From Pleurostoma richardsiae (lineage: Eukaryota > Ascomycota > Sordariomycetes > Calosphaeriales > Pleurostomataceae), in the NCBI GenBank assembly GCA_030052745.1, contig JANBVO010000003.1, positions 1,550,001 through 1,614,000 on the forward strand: 64,000 nucleotides of DNA, written 5' to 3'. The notes under the pieces are model-generated. The model had not been told where the DNA came from and ran no database searches. It saw only the letters and a list, made by a program, of their open reading frames with translations. Both the position numbers and the translations under genes were made by a program. Below are positions 47,865 through 58,641 of this stretch, one piece after another. The first letter of the stretch is position 1; every line of letters starts with the position of its first letter.

Positions 47865-48509
47865 ATGCCTGCCAGGACAAGCGACTCTGCTATGGCTGCG
47901 CCAGCCAAGCGCTTCGAGCTCCCGGTGCTCGACCTCAAGCTCGGCTCTCTTACTGAGGGCACCGATATCCCACCCCCGCTGCCGTCCCCGGTGTTGGAAC
48001 AACGGCCGAAGACGCCGCCCAAGGAGACCAAGGAGGCCAGAAACGGCGCTGCTAGGGCGAACGGGGCCGGCGCCACGGAGTCGCCTCAATCCATCGTGTC
48101 GACCAACGGGGTGAAGCGATCAGCCGACGACGTCCCTGTCTCGCCGACCGGCTCCAATCGCCAGGGCAGCATCCGCCGCTTATTCAGTCGAAACCTGCTG
48201 AACGCAGCATACAATGACAGCGAGAGCGTCGTTCACACGGGCCTAGAGAGCCGGCCGACCAGTCGGAGTAACGTGAGCGTCTTGGACGACAAGCGGTCGA
48301 AACGGAGTAGCGGTTGGTTCCGTCGGTTACGGGGTGAACATTCCGCCACTACGACCGCTGGGGATAAGAGGTCGAGCCGGGTGTTTGACGATGTGAAGAA
48401 ACCGGTTGGACCACCGCCGCCCATGATCCCGGAGCTCAGCTCCTGGTCCAAGGTGGACTTGCACGACGACGGCAGTCTTGGGAACGATCTATTCAAAAAC
48501 ATCAAATGA
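47865..48509 (+). CDS. Fungal protein of unknown function, basic and disordered
   Basis: Intronless, 214 residues, no enzyme domain. The sequence is Pro-rich near the N-terminus (PPPLPSPVLEQRPKTPPKE), then shows a motif-like block SIRRLFSRNLLNAAY, a Ser/Arg-rich segment with SGWFRRLRG, and a C-terminal GPPPPMIPELSSW. I believe these blocks recur in filamentous-ascomycete proteins of unknown function, but no role is known to me. There is no signal peptide or membrane segment; the basic LFSRNLL and GWFRRL patches could be short amphipathic helices for membrane or protein contact. The ATG at 47865 is the first in frame (gccATGc). The frame is open upstream, but only with non-ATG codons. Confidence 0.75.
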   Translation: MPARTSDSAMAAPAKRFELPVLDLKLGSLTEGTDIPPPLPSPVLEQRPKTPPKETKEARNGAARANGAGATESPQSIVSTNGVKRSADDVPVSPTGSNRQGSIRRLFSRNLLNAAYNDSESVVHTGLESRPTSRSNVSVLDDKRSKRSSGWFRRLRGEHSATTTAGDKRSSRVFDDVKKPVGPPPPMIPELSSWSKVDLHDDGSLGNDLFKNIK

Positions 48510-50097
48510 TCTCCTTCAGCAGCCACGAACTAGACCTTCTGCTCGGGTCTTTCTGGGCATCCGGCGGTTACAACTTCGGAGAATTCGACGTCGGAAGCTT
48601 GCAACGACGGGTTGCAGACGCGGACAAACTCCCGAAACACAGACCGCTGCTTAGGATGCTTCTAGCCAGAGACGAGAGATCAGATGCTGAGAGATGTGGA
48701 CCAAGATACCCAGCTCGCCCACGAGCTCATTCATTTGCACACGATACCACCTTCACTAAGTCTTTCCCCTTCCCCTTCCCTATGTGCCCACGTGCCAGTC
48801 ACTCTGTCGTCTTTTCGTGTCAAAAGTCTCCTCTTCCCCATGTCCCTGTCTCATCGTCCTTGTACTCGTCATCACTTTCTTTCCATTTGCTTCTTGGTGT
48901 ACATGTTCCTCCAATGTTTTCTTATCGAGGTACTAGGAAAGGATCGACTCGGCCGGCACATTTCTCTTGGTACATACTCCCACGACTGCAAGTTTGGCGA
49001 TGCCTTTTCTCACGTTTGCGGGCGAGTCTGTTTGACGGAAGGAGGAAGCATTTACGAAGGCATTTTCTTCGCCTCGGTCACCAGTCACCGGGGCTTATTG
49101 GTTGGACGATTTCTTCTTTTGCTACGGCGCCCTCGCTGAGGAGCTCCGAGTCCACGAATTCTCTCATCTCTGGGATAGAAAGACCCCATCTTAGCGCGTT
49201 ATCACTACGAGATGATGCCGCCGTCGCCATCAACAACGCTAGCTTTTTCTGTTGTCCCTCTCCAAGCAAAGTTCCACCTTGACTGCGAGTGAGTGATGGA
49301 TATGCCTGCTAACGTCTCCTGAAAGGAGAGTCTGCTGCATTGTGTAACCATGTAGGACTCCCTTCTGATGCTTCCCCCTCACTCTCTTCCGCCTCTCACG
49401 GAGGATGCGATACGAGCGGGAAACAGAATGCAAGTGAAGAGGGGCCCCGGTGCCGTCATTGGTGCCACGGCGCTTTGACCTTGCGCGCCTGTCATCCGTC
49501 GGGCGTCTGACCGAAGCACCGAGCGCCACGACGCCGGTCCTATGCAACATCCAGGTAGTCTACGTAGATCCCATGCAAACCTATCGATAAGAACTGTCTG
49601 TTCGTCTGTCAGTGCCATGCGAATTCCGTCCCCTGCGAAAAGAGAGAGTCAGGGGGGTGAACTTTGAAGTCAGCTACGGCCGCACATGTTCCGCCCGGAC
49701 AGTATCACGTGGGGACCCTTGTCTTCAGCCTCACCGGGCGAGGCGTATGAGACCAACGTCGGGCGTGCAGTTATGCTTTTGCTAGGCAAGCCTCCGGGAT
49801 GCAGCTCACCGCTGTTGATTCGCTATCATCTGTATCTCACCCCGCCCAAAGCGAGGAGGCAAGCTAGAGTTTTGAATCTTATAACTGACTTTCAGACTAC
49901 TAATTCGTGCGGCTTTGGAAGTCAAAAGCTATTCATAGCTATACCCCGCCCATTGGTGCTCCCATTGATCGATGATACTACTAGGTAATTCTGAGTAGAC
50001 TCCCAGCTCTGAGGGAACACCCCAACTTGTCGACGGCCTCTACTCTGGCCATCTAATCCATGTTTGGAACTCCGAGATCCATCTTGTCACCGCAACT
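48510..50097. other. Intergenic region, 1.6 kb
   Basis: Likely contains the 3' untranslated region of the preceding gene (C/T-rich to about 48900) and the promoter of the F-box gene. A 258-codon frame at 48506-49282 (+) overlaps the preceding stop region and shows no domain. No RNA gene was seen. Confidence 0.4.
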
Positions 50098-51633
50098 ATG
50101 TCGTCAGCTTCAGACCCTTCTCCGGTGGCCGAGCCGCTCTCGGACTCTTCACCCCGAATCAGCGAGACCTGCGAAGAGGAAGACTCCTGGGTATCCGCCG
50201 CCCGGCAGAACAAGGCGCAGAGCCTACTCTTCTCCAGGCTGCCAGAGGAGCTCCTCCTCAAGATCATGACCTCCCTCACCCTGTCCGGCCTCTACCTCCT
50301 GCGCCACACCTCCCGGGTCTTCATGCGCCTCTTCGAGGACCCCTGCTTCGACACCGTGCGGGACCGCCCGCGCTTGGAGCACGAGCGCGACGTCTGGTCG
50401 CACGTCGACGTCGACCTCCTGCAGCGGCTCAACCGCGCGGAGTACCGGCACCTGGGCAAGCGGATCGCCCGCGACATCTACTGCCGGCCGTGCTTCGGCT
50501 TCCTCAACAAGGAGGGGGACGCGGCGGTGCAGCGCGCGCGGCGGCAGCCGTGGGGGTGCGGCGCCTGCGACGCCGACCACGGCAAGGCGCTGTTCTCCCC
50601 GGCGCAGCGGCACATCCCCCGGCGGCACCGGCGGTGCATCGGCAGGGAGGGCCACGTCCGCGTGTGCAGGCACATGACGCTGTCGTGGGCGGACGTCGAG
50701 CTGTGGGGCCGCATGGACGACCAGCTGCGCGAGCAGGCGGAGCACATCGTCTGCCAGCACGCGTCGCACAACCCGCTGCTGGCTGCTGCTGCTGCCGTCG
50801 CCATAGATGGCGGAGCAGCAGCATCACCAGGCCGGCTCACCTTCCCCCTGACGCTCAGCCCCGAGGAAGCCAAGGCGATGGCGCCAACGGTGGACTTTGA
50901 GCGCGGCTCGAGCAAGCTGGAGGCGTTCCCCGCGTGCATCTACGTGCGGTGGTCGGCGCTCGTGTTCGAGATCGCCGAGGACGAGCGCGTGACGTTCGCG
51001 CGGCTGCGGGAGGGCATGAGGAAGCTCGCTGCCGAGACAACCAACAGCCTGTGCCCGCACATGACCTTCGACGACGGGCAGCTGCTCCTGGCCTTCGACC
51101 CGAACCGGTGCGCGTGCCTGGGCCTGACAGTGCCGGTCCGTCACTACCACCACGACTACGGCACGCCGGAGACCCAGCCCGAGCAGCTGCAGCGGACGTG
51201 CTGCCTGTGCAACACCGGTGCTGCCGCGGCGGCGGCGGGATCCCCCCGCGCCGCTGGCCGGTTCCTGCCGGCAGACGGCGCACAGCACCACGTGTCCTGC
51301 CGGTACTGCGATGCGTGGTACGAGTGGACGCGGGTCGGGCGGTACGTCGTGCTGCGGGCGCATGTCGACATCGAGGCGCGCGCCCCGACGGCCCGGCAGT
51401 GGCTACAGCACGTGCCGCCCGAGACGTACGGGCTCATCGGGGACCGGCTGGCGCGTAACATCACCTGGTGCAAGGACCCGCGGTGCGCGACGACGTTCCG
51501 GTGGAGGCAGCAGGGCAACGAGGTCGGTGACAAGGGCAAGATCCCCTGGCACGAGGAGGAGGAGTTCCTGGCGCGGCTGTTCCGGGAGTCGATGATGCCG
51601 GACCTCTTCATGGACCCGTTTTCGTTGATCTAG
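50098..51633 (+). CDS. F-box protein, cysteine-rich, GC-biased
   Basis: Intronless, 511 residues. An F-box lies at residues about 45-82 (LFSRLPEELLLKIMTSLTLSGLYLLRHTSRVF), the Skp1-binding part of SCF ubiquitin ligases. The remaining sequence contains scattered Cys/His pairs (CRPC, CGAC, CRHM, CCLC, CRYC, CKDPRC) that could form zinc-binding modules, an alanine-rich run (about 227-240), and long alpha/beta stretches of unknown fold. The target is unknown. From about 50340 to 51600 the gene is strikingly GC-rich with G/C at nearly all third positions, more than its neighbours, which also creates long shadow frames on both strands. The ATG at 50098 is the first in frame. Confidence 0.85.
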   Translation: MSSASDPSPVAEPLSDSSPRISETCEEEDSWVSAARQNKAQSLLFSRLPEELLLKIMTSLTLSGLYLLRHTSRVFMRLFEDPCFDTVRDRPRLEHERDVWSHVDVDLLQRLNRAEYRHLGKRIARDIYCRPCFGFLNKEGDAAVQRARRQPWGCGACDADHGKALFSPAQRHIPRRHRRCIGREGHVRVCRHMTLSWADVELWGRMDDQLREQAEHIVCQHASHNPLLAAAAAVAIDGGAAASPGRLTFPLTLSPEEAKAMAPTVDFERGSSKLEAFPACIYVRWSALVFEIAEDERVTFARLREGMRKLAAETTNSLCPHMTFDDGQLLLAFDPNRCACLGLTVPVRHYHHDYGTPETQPEQLQRTCCLCNTGAAAAAAGSPRAAGRFLPADGAQHHVSCRYCDAWYEWTRVGRYVVLRAHVDIEARAPTARQWLQHVPPETYGLIGDRLARNITWCKDPRCATTFRWRQQGNEVGDKGKIPWHEEEEFLARLFRESMMPDLFMDPFSLI

Positions 51634-52064
51634 CGGGGCTCGTTTTTTCCCACCCTTCTTTCCTCAGGTTTCCCGTGAGCATTGCTGAGATTGACCTCTA
51701 CTCTGTTCACGCAGCTCTACGGCAGAGAAAGATGCTCGTTTCTACACAGGTCCTGTCTAGCTCTGAGTTGTTATGGCAAGACGGCACATTGTCAGTGAGT
51801 TGAACCTGGCGTTATTTGCAAACATGCGCAAATCCTCGGCCGTCTCCAGCGAGAGACCTGTCTCTACCTTTATGATTGCTCAAACGAGCTGGGAACAGGG
51901 AATGAATGATGATGATGTGCAGTCTTCATCAAGAGGCATCATAGTCCAGCCACTGATATCTGTTTCTCCCTCCCACTCTCCGGCGAGATCTCACTGATTA
52001 GAGAGGGCAAATAGCAAAAAGGAAGAAGGGACAAAGGGCAAAAAAGCAAAATAAAATCGAATCT
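51634..52064. other. Intergenic region between the F-box gene and tRNA-Asp
   Basis: About 430 bp, with no coding signal. The last 50 bases contain A-rich runs that act as T runs on the tRNA strand. Confidence 0.5.
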
Positions 52065-52169
52065 CTCTCCCGCCGGGAATTGAACCCGGGTCCCGAGCGA
52101 CGTCTGGAAGATCCCAGGGGAACCTCTCTTGATGACAAGCTCGTATACTTACCACTATACTACAGGAGA
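52065..52169 (-). tRNA. tRNA-Asp (GTC) with 33-nt intron
   Basis: Read on the minus strand, acceptor TCTCCTG (52169-52163) pairs with CGGGAGA (52072-52066), with discriminator G at 52065. The D arm contains AGTGGTAAGTA. The anticodon stem CGAGC pairs with GCTCG around loop TTGTCAC with anticodon GTC (52136-52134). The T arm is CCGGG-TTCAATT-CCCGG. An intron of 33 nt (52132-52100) interrupts at the canonical position after nucleotide 37. On the minus strand, T runs follow the 3' end within 30 bases and suit RNA polymerase III termination. All stems pair, so it looks functional. Confidence 0.93.
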
Positions 52170-53315
52170 TTTTTTCTCTTCTTGCTCTGCGTTGCTGACT
52201 CAGCTGCTAGGCCAACTAATATACCTCTCCACGGTCGAAACCACGCTCGGCGGGTACGTTTCCACAAGATAGCTTAGCAGATGCTCACACAGTCTGTGTG
52301 CTTCGTTGTGAACCCACCCGAATAACGTTCATATTCATGACATATAAGGAACATCCCTCCTGCAAGCAAGTATCGGACTCCGCTCAAAGCTCTGCCAGGC
52401 CTTTAAACAAGCAAGACGTTGATGGAGCAGGAAGTAATCCGTCGACTAGAGGCTTTCGTGTGGCTCGAAGTCCATAACCTCTATCCCCAAGGATGAGGCC
52501 TGCCGTAAGACCATCGATAAGAAAGTTGTCAGTGCATTGCTCGTCTCGGCCGAATTACACCAAGAAACAGGCGTCGTCAAACCCGCATGACTAGAAAGCG
52601 CTTTGGTTGATTCCCTGGTATCAAGGTTACACATTCATAGAGAGTGATTATCTGTATCTGAGACGGCAGATGAGCCACAAGCTCTAGGCTAGGAACACGC
52701 CTTCATTCCCGTCTTATACGGCCGTCATAAGAGAATATCGCACCGGAAGACTCTGAAAGTTCCTCTAGCAGACCGCCCAGAAGGACGGACGTGTTGGCGT
52801 TCGAAAGATGTTGGCATAGGGGTTCAAACGTGGAGGAGACACGGCAAATGATTGGCTCGCCGCCACCTACGTAATCGGTCGTCCGCCATTCAACGCTCTT
52901 GGGCACCAAGAAGTGGCTCCGGCCAGCGGGCGTCATAACCCGGCGATTTGCGGCCGATGCGCGATGCCGAGACTTTCCAAGAGGGCCCAAAGGCGGCGAT
53001 GGAACCTTGGCGGCAACCTCTTGTGGTCCATGATGGGCCTGCCAGATGCAATGGACGACACTTAGCAGTCTTGCAATTCTCATAACTAGAAAACTTCGTC
53101 TTGCTTCAACTTTTAGAGATCGAATCCTGTTATGCTCTTTCATCCCATGCTAAGCTTGCGGTTACACGATACCGGAGTCTTCCCCGCTCACGGCCCGATC
53201 CTTCAAATCAACCGGACCCGGACCCCGACCCTGCGCTCCCGGGTAGACGCCCACACATCCGGCCTCAGCGGCCTTAGCCCACTCTTAGCCATCGGGCAGC
53301 AGCCGGAGCCCTAGC
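52170..53315. other. Intergenic region between tRNA-Asp and the BOR1-like gene
   Basis: Contains the tRNA upstream region and the BOR1-like promoter. A 146-codon minus-strand frame (52703-53143) has no recognisable motif and is not called. C/A-rich sequence lies at about 53190-53310 just before the start codon. Confidence 0.4.
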
Positions 53316-55247
53316 ATGGCTAGACTTGGGCGCAGCCATGAGAGCAGAAACGGCCTGACGCGAGAATCTGAACCGCGCTCCAAGTTGTCCGTCATCCAGC
53401 GGGTCTCTCGTCACTTCAGGAAGGGCGGTAAGCTGCGCCCATTCCGGCTTCTCAAGCAGGATGTGCGCAATCTCCGTGGGAGGTGGCTCTCCGACTGGAC
53501 CCTGTTCAACCAGCTCGTATTGGCGAGCGCTGTCTATGTCTTCTTCACCAACATCCTCCCTGGCATAACATTCGCCAGCGACCTTTACGTCCTGACGGGA
53601 CAGCAATGGGGCACGATCGAAGTTGTCTTCAGCACCGGCCTGTGCGGCGTGATATTCGCCTTGTGAGATCTCTGTCTCTGACTTGCTGCAAGTCAATGCG
53701 AGTCCTAATCATCTTGCTAGGTTCTCCGCGCAGCCCCTGTGTATCCTCGGTGTGACTGGCCCCTTCTCAGTCCTCGCCGAGAATATCTACAAGCTTTGCA
53801 CGGAACATTTTCATGTGAGCCCTCATTCTCTCTCCTTGCGTACTCCTTTCCGTCTGCAGTTGGCTCACACCCTGAACAGGTCGACTTCCTCCCTGTCATG
53901 GCCTGGTCTCTCATCCACTCCGCATGGATGCACTACCTCCTGGCCATCTTCAACGCCCACGACTGGACGATGCAGTACATCACCAACTTCAGCGCCGACA
54001 TCTTCTCCCTCCTCAACAGCATCATCTACGTCTACAAGGCCGGACTTGAGCTGCAGCGCAATCACGACGCCGTCTCCTTCGCCGCCTTCCTCTATTCCGT
54101 CATCGGCGCCGCGGGCACCTGCCTCCTCGCCGTCTTCCTCTCCACCGCCGAGCGCTGGCGGCCCATGCTCGGTCGCATCATCCGCATGGGCCTGTCTGAG
54201 TACGCCGCTGCCATCTCCATCATCTTTTTCGTCGGCGTACCCCACATCGGCGAGCTGGCGCAGCTCGACCAGCAGCGCCTCATGGTGCAGACGGACTTCC
54301 GGCCCACGAGCCCGCAACGTAGCGTCTTCTTTGTCGAGTTCTGGAAGCTTCCCGTCGAGTGGGTTTTCATCTCCATCATCCCCGGCGCCATCATCACCGC
54401 GCTCTTCTACTTCGACCACGAGATCAGCAGCATCATCTGCACCCTTGAGCGTTACGGCGTCCGCAAGCCCGGCGGATTCGCTTGGGACATTGTCCTGCTG
54501 GGCACCACCACCGCACTGTGTGGCATTTTGGGCATTCCGCCGTCGAACGGGCTCCTGCCCCAGGCGCCGCTGCACTCCGAGTCCCTGCGGCACCTGGTCG
54601 AGGAAGAGGAGGAGGCCAGCGACCCGGACAGCTCAGACGAGACGGCCGTAGCCCGGCGGGCCGTCTACCGCGTCCACGAGCAGCGCTACTCGCACCTGCT
54701 GCAGTCGGCCATGATCCTCGTCTTCATCTGCCCGCCCTTCCAGCGGCTCCTCGGCCTGACGCCGACCTCCGTCCTGGCCGGCCTCTTCCTCTTCATGGGC
54801 TACCAGTCGCTGTCCGCCAACCCCGTCCTCGGCCGCGTCGCCTACCTGCTCACCCCGCCCTCCGAGCTGCCCCAGCTGCCCCCGAACGTGGGCTGGGCCG
54901 GCGTGCACGCCTACACGGCGGCGCAGGTCGCGCTCGCGGCGGGGATCTTCGCCCTCACGCTCACGGTCGCGGCGCCAGCGTTCCCGGTCGTCGTCATCGC
55001 GCTCGTGCCGGCGAGGCTGCTGCTCATGAGCCGCGTGTGGCCGCGTGAGACGCTGCGGTACGTGGACGGGTGGGCGTGCCGGCCTGGGAAGCCTGAGGAT
55101 GCGGAGGATGAGGAGGGGTTAGATTTGAGAGGGGGCTCGGGCCTAGAGCAGGGGAGACCACTGGGGGAGGGGGAGGAAGAGCGAGAGGAGGCGAGGCGGA
55201 TGACCGGGGATGTAGAGAAGGGCGAGGGGAGGCAGAGAGTGTCATGA
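53316..55247 (+). CDS. BOR1: Borate/anion transporter, SLC4-like (Bor1 family)
   Basis: Plasma-membrane transporter of the HCO3-/anion exchanger (SLC4) family. Fungal and plant members export borate. Three exons (53316-53662, 53721-53814, 53880-55247) give 602 residues. There are about a dozen hydrophobic segments, starting with LVLASAVYVFFTNILPGITFA. Family motifs include GVTGPFSVLAENIY, the conserved GIPPSNGLLPQAPLHSESL block near the cytoplasmic gate, and RYSHLLQSAMILVF. The basic N-terminus is short, and the C-terminal tail is acidic and Gly-rich (about 540-602). Splice junctions are GT...AG with consistent phases. Borate efflux is inferred from the family; bicarbonate or other anions are possible. 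Confidence 0.92.
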
Positions 55248-55946
55248 TCCACGTAGAGAGTAATGTTATTTGCACTATGCTTTTTCATGGCACTGTATTT
55301 TGGCATAGTGACATATAGTTACGTGCCCCATGCTCAGACCGCCGAATTTTCTCTTGCAGTTGCTGTGCAGCTGTTACTTATGGACCGTCTGGGCTTCCGT
55401 GGCCCTGTATCTGATCAGCGCACATCTGGATTATAAAACAGCCTAAGAGCTGTCAGAGCTCGGGGTACAAGTCCCTTAACCGCATTATACACTCATTGGG
55501 TTACTTTATCGGCATACTGATCATGAAGGTTCGGTGAAGGAGAAGTAAGTAACTGAGTTTCCAGGCTATCCTGCCGTCTGCCATGGCATCGCTGAACTCA
55601 AAAGCCTCCTTCTTGTCGCCGGCGCTCTCAAACACATAAGACAGCCCATGGCACGCCCTAACCATGGACTGTCTCTTGCAGCTTCAACTGAAAATTTATG
55701 GCCATGCTCTCGTCTCGCCTTGAGAATTCCACGCTCATCTTTCAAATCGTGAAATTCGGGTGCCACTCTGGTGGAGATACGGAGCGTGCTGTCTACGTTG
55801 ACAATTCAAGCTGGAGCAAATTCACGAAACGAGGTAAAGTGACGCAGCCATATTCCTAAATATCCCTGACCATTGAATCTGATAGTTCATACGATAGAGA
55901 CGCGTTACCGCTCTACGCAAAAAAGGTCGCTGTCTATCCTTGAGCA
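55248..55946. other. Intergenic region
   Basis: About 700 bp between two genes on the same strand. It holds the BOR1-like 3' end and the promoter of the next gene. A short minus-strand frame (55566-55766) has no motif. Confidence 0.45.
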
Positions 55947-57575
55947 ATGTCCAAATTGTTCAACAACCAGGGAAGCCATGATTTAGGGCCTCCTCAATCC
56001 TTTCTATCCGCGACATCGCCAATGAACCAGATAGACCGTCAAGACCGAAATTCGATAGCTTCCTGGCTTGATTTGCCGGCTGAGTTGCGGATAATGGTTC
56101 TGGAACTGTTGCGAGGATTGCATAACAAGCCAACGACAAGTGGCCGGCGGAAACACCATGTGTCGGCCTACGCCGCTGTCTGTCGAGAATGGCAGTATTT
56201 CTTCGAAAGAGTCAACTTTGAACATATTATTTTACATCAGTCAGACATCCACGAGTTCGGCAGGATCGTACAGAGGCACCGGAGGGCGTTCGTGAGGTGG
56301 ATCTGGCTGCGTCTGGAGCTCCCGGAGTACGGCTGCGACAAATGCAAGGAAGCGGAATCACCCGACGAGGTCAAGGACCACAACTTCCTCTTTACCAATG
56401 CGGTTTGGGAGCTGTTTGCGGTTCTATTCTTCTGGGCATGGAAGGGCGAGGCCGCAGTTGATAAAGGAGGAGTGACACTGGAGCTAAGTGGGCATTCCCC
56501 GAGCGACACCGAACACTATTGCAAAGAGTTGAAGACCCGAATCAAAGACACGGCGTGGAGTTGTGATACCAGAGATACCCGCAAAAGACTGCCAAAGGAT
56601 GGGGTGCATCACTGCAGACGCGGACTGCCAACCACAAATGGTGCAAAGATGAGGCTCTTCGGAGACGTCCGGGGACTACGATTCGACCTGCGCGCACCTT
56701 CTGCCCGGAGAATGGGAGTCCTTCCCAAGGTCAGAGTAGTCACGTCACTGGTGATCCGCCGGCAATTCTACCGACACTTTTCAGTGCCCAAAGCTCTACA
56801 GCCGATCATCCAGAGTTTGACTCAACTCCGCGAGTTCAGGTACGAGCCGTGGCGCGGAATCCATACCAATCGCCTCTCCGGCACTGCCCTGAGGGACGAG
56901 GAGCATCAGCTTTTGTTTCTCGATGTATTCAAGTATAGGAGGATCCTGAGAAGAGTGTGTATCTTTGAGGACTTTAACTACGTCTTGCATTGGACGACAT
57001 CACGGGTGGAACGCTCTCCTGGCCTGGGTCGAGCCCTTGCAAAGACGAGCCGGCATTTCGAGGAGCTACACGCCGCTCTCAACGTTGATGCGGAAGACTT
57101 TTTCCATGCCTTCTGGCCTGGGCAAGATGAAAGAGCGGCCAGGGGAGTGCAGTGGAATAATCTGAAGTACTTGTCCCTCACCTCTTGCTCGCTCCATCCC
57201 CTGCGCTACGGTAAGTTGATCGAGGCGGCGGCGGCGGCAGCACAGAAGATGCCAAAGCTTGAGCTCATGGAACTATGGTATCCCCATCGGCGGAGCTCAT
57301 GCATATTCCGATATGAGAAACTGGACGATAGGTCGAGAATACAGCTGCTTAGTGCCTGGGGCGGAAAACTCAGTGCCCGAGAAGAGATGTGCTGGCGGGA
57401 GATAGCGCGCGGGCACAGCACTCGACGCAAATTCGAGGCAGAGTCAGGATACCTGGACCTAAAGATCGTCAAGAACCATATCTCAGTCCTTTCAAACCTG
57501 GCTCTGAGGAGGCGGATGCTAACTGACACATCTCTACAGCAACTGATGGCCACACTGAAAAGAAAGAAGCGTTGA
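55947..57575 (+). CDS. F-box-like protein (DUF6546-type)
   Basis: Intronless, 542 residues. An F-box-like segment, LDLPAELRIMVLELL (about 42-56), is followed by YAAVCREWQYFFERVNF, a QSDIHEFGRIVQRHRR stretch and IWLRLELPEYGC. This layout is typical of a large, expanded filamentous-fungal family annotated as F-box/DUF6546, as I recall it. The middle and C-terminal parts carry leucine-rich-like strands (RGLRFDLRAP, LREFRYEPW, LKYLSLTSC, LELMELWYP) suggestive of an LRR-type solenoid for substrate binding. The very C-terminus is basic (TLKRKKR). Role: probable substrate receptor of an SCF ubiquitin ligase, target unknown. The ATG at 55947 is the first in frame. Confidence 0.85.
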   Translation: MSKLFNNQGSHDLGPPQSFLSATSPMNQIDRQDRNSIASWLDLPAELRIMVLELLRGLHNKPTTSGRRKHHVSAYAAVCREWQYFFERVNFEHIILHQSDIHEFGRIVQRHRRAFVRWIWLRLELPEYGCDKCKEAESPDEVKDHNFLFTNAVWELFAVLFFWAWKGEAAVDKGGVTLELSGHSPSDTEHYCKELKTRIKDTAWSCDTRDTRKRLPKDGVHHCRRGLPTTNGAKMRLFGDVRGLRFDLRAPSARRMGVLPKVRVVTSLVIRRQFYRHFSVPKALQPIIQSLTQLREFRYEPWRGIHTNRLSGTALRDEEHQLLFLDVFKYRRILRRVCIFEDFNYVLHWTTSRVERSPGLGRALAKTSRHFEELHAALNVDAEDFFHAFWPGQDERAARGVQWNNLKYLSLTSCSLHPLRYGKLIEAAAAAAQKMPKLELMELWYPHRRSSCIFRYEKLDDRSRIQLLSAWGGKLSAREEMCWREIARGHSTRRKFEAESGYLDLKIVKNHISVLSNLALRRRMLTDTSLQQLMATLKRKKR

Positions 57576-58641
57576 ATAAGGAGTAGGTTGCGAGCCTCCT
57601 ATCCCGAACGCGGGCGCGACATACGCAAAACTTTACGCCTTTCTCCACCCTAGCGTGGTTTCTTTATATCTCTCGACTCCCGTAGTCTGAAGTTAGTCGC
57701 GTTAGGTCATTCAGCTCTCATCCCCCTTTATTGCGTGCGCCCGTCTGTCCCTGTGCTAGATACTCCTTGAACGGCCCTCATGTCCTCTGTTCTCGTCTTA
57801 TCTTCCTTCTATACCTATGTAGTGTTCGTCTCCTTATATAGAACAACCCCGTAGCCTTCTCGGTCTGTTCTGGATTCCCTAGATATATAGCCCTTGGCTC
57901 GCGTATGTCGACTACAGCTCTCTCGTACCGCCCCTGGTCCCCATACAGCGTCACCCCAATAGTCCTCGTCCGCCGCTCTCCAGTAGAACTACTCGCCTTC
58001 CCTACACTCTCCTCGTCTCACGCACGTCTCCTGGCCGATCGAGCTCCAACTCCTCGCTATGCAGGACATTGCTGCAGGAACATGTGAGCGAGGGACAATG
58101 CGGAGGGACAACCTTACGCGTAGAGGGCGTCTAAGCACACAGAGAGGCGCAAGTGCATGCGCGCGCGCACACACAGGCAAGACGCTACAGCGCCATGTAG
58201 GAAACAGATCAACTGGATATGGGTATTCATGCCTAGAACCAGTCCCGTGTCCCGCCGTGGGACGTCATCACCAAATCCCGTCCTGTACACAAGCCCACAA
58301 TATTCACCCTCAGAGAAGAGAGAAGAAAAAGAGAAGACAGAAGTATAGAAGAAACGAAGTGGCCGATATCCACGAAACTGAAAGATCCAGAGAGGGCTGC
58401 GTCGGCCCGCCCGACTATGCATCCAAAGGTTTCCATCGTTTCCTGAACGCCATGCAGATGGAGAGAAAGAGAAGAGATAAGACCACTATATCCAGACACA
58501 CACAAGGGAGCGTTCCAATCCTTCTCATGAGATCCGTCGTTTCCGTCATTCCCCATTCGTCGTGGTATTATGTCTCGATGCCATGCCCTTCGTTTGGTCA
58601 TCAACGCAGCCGGCCGGCCCTCACCGCGACTCGACACTCAA
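57576..58641. other. Convergent intergenic region
   Basis: About 1.1 kb between convergent stops. T/C-rich and AT-rich patches (57650-57900) suit 3' ends. Frames at 58059-58730 (+) and 58114-58422 (-) conflict and extend into the RhoGEF 3' exon. They are not called. Confidence 0.4.

Noticed and set aside
48506-49282. 258-codon plus-strand frame after the 47865 gene
   Set aside because: Begins at the stop of the preceding gene, runs through C/T-rich 3' sequence and has no recognisable domain.
52703-53143. 146-codon minus-strand frame upstream of the BOR1-like gene
   Set aside because: No motif and no support for expression. It occupies the likely BOR1 promoter.
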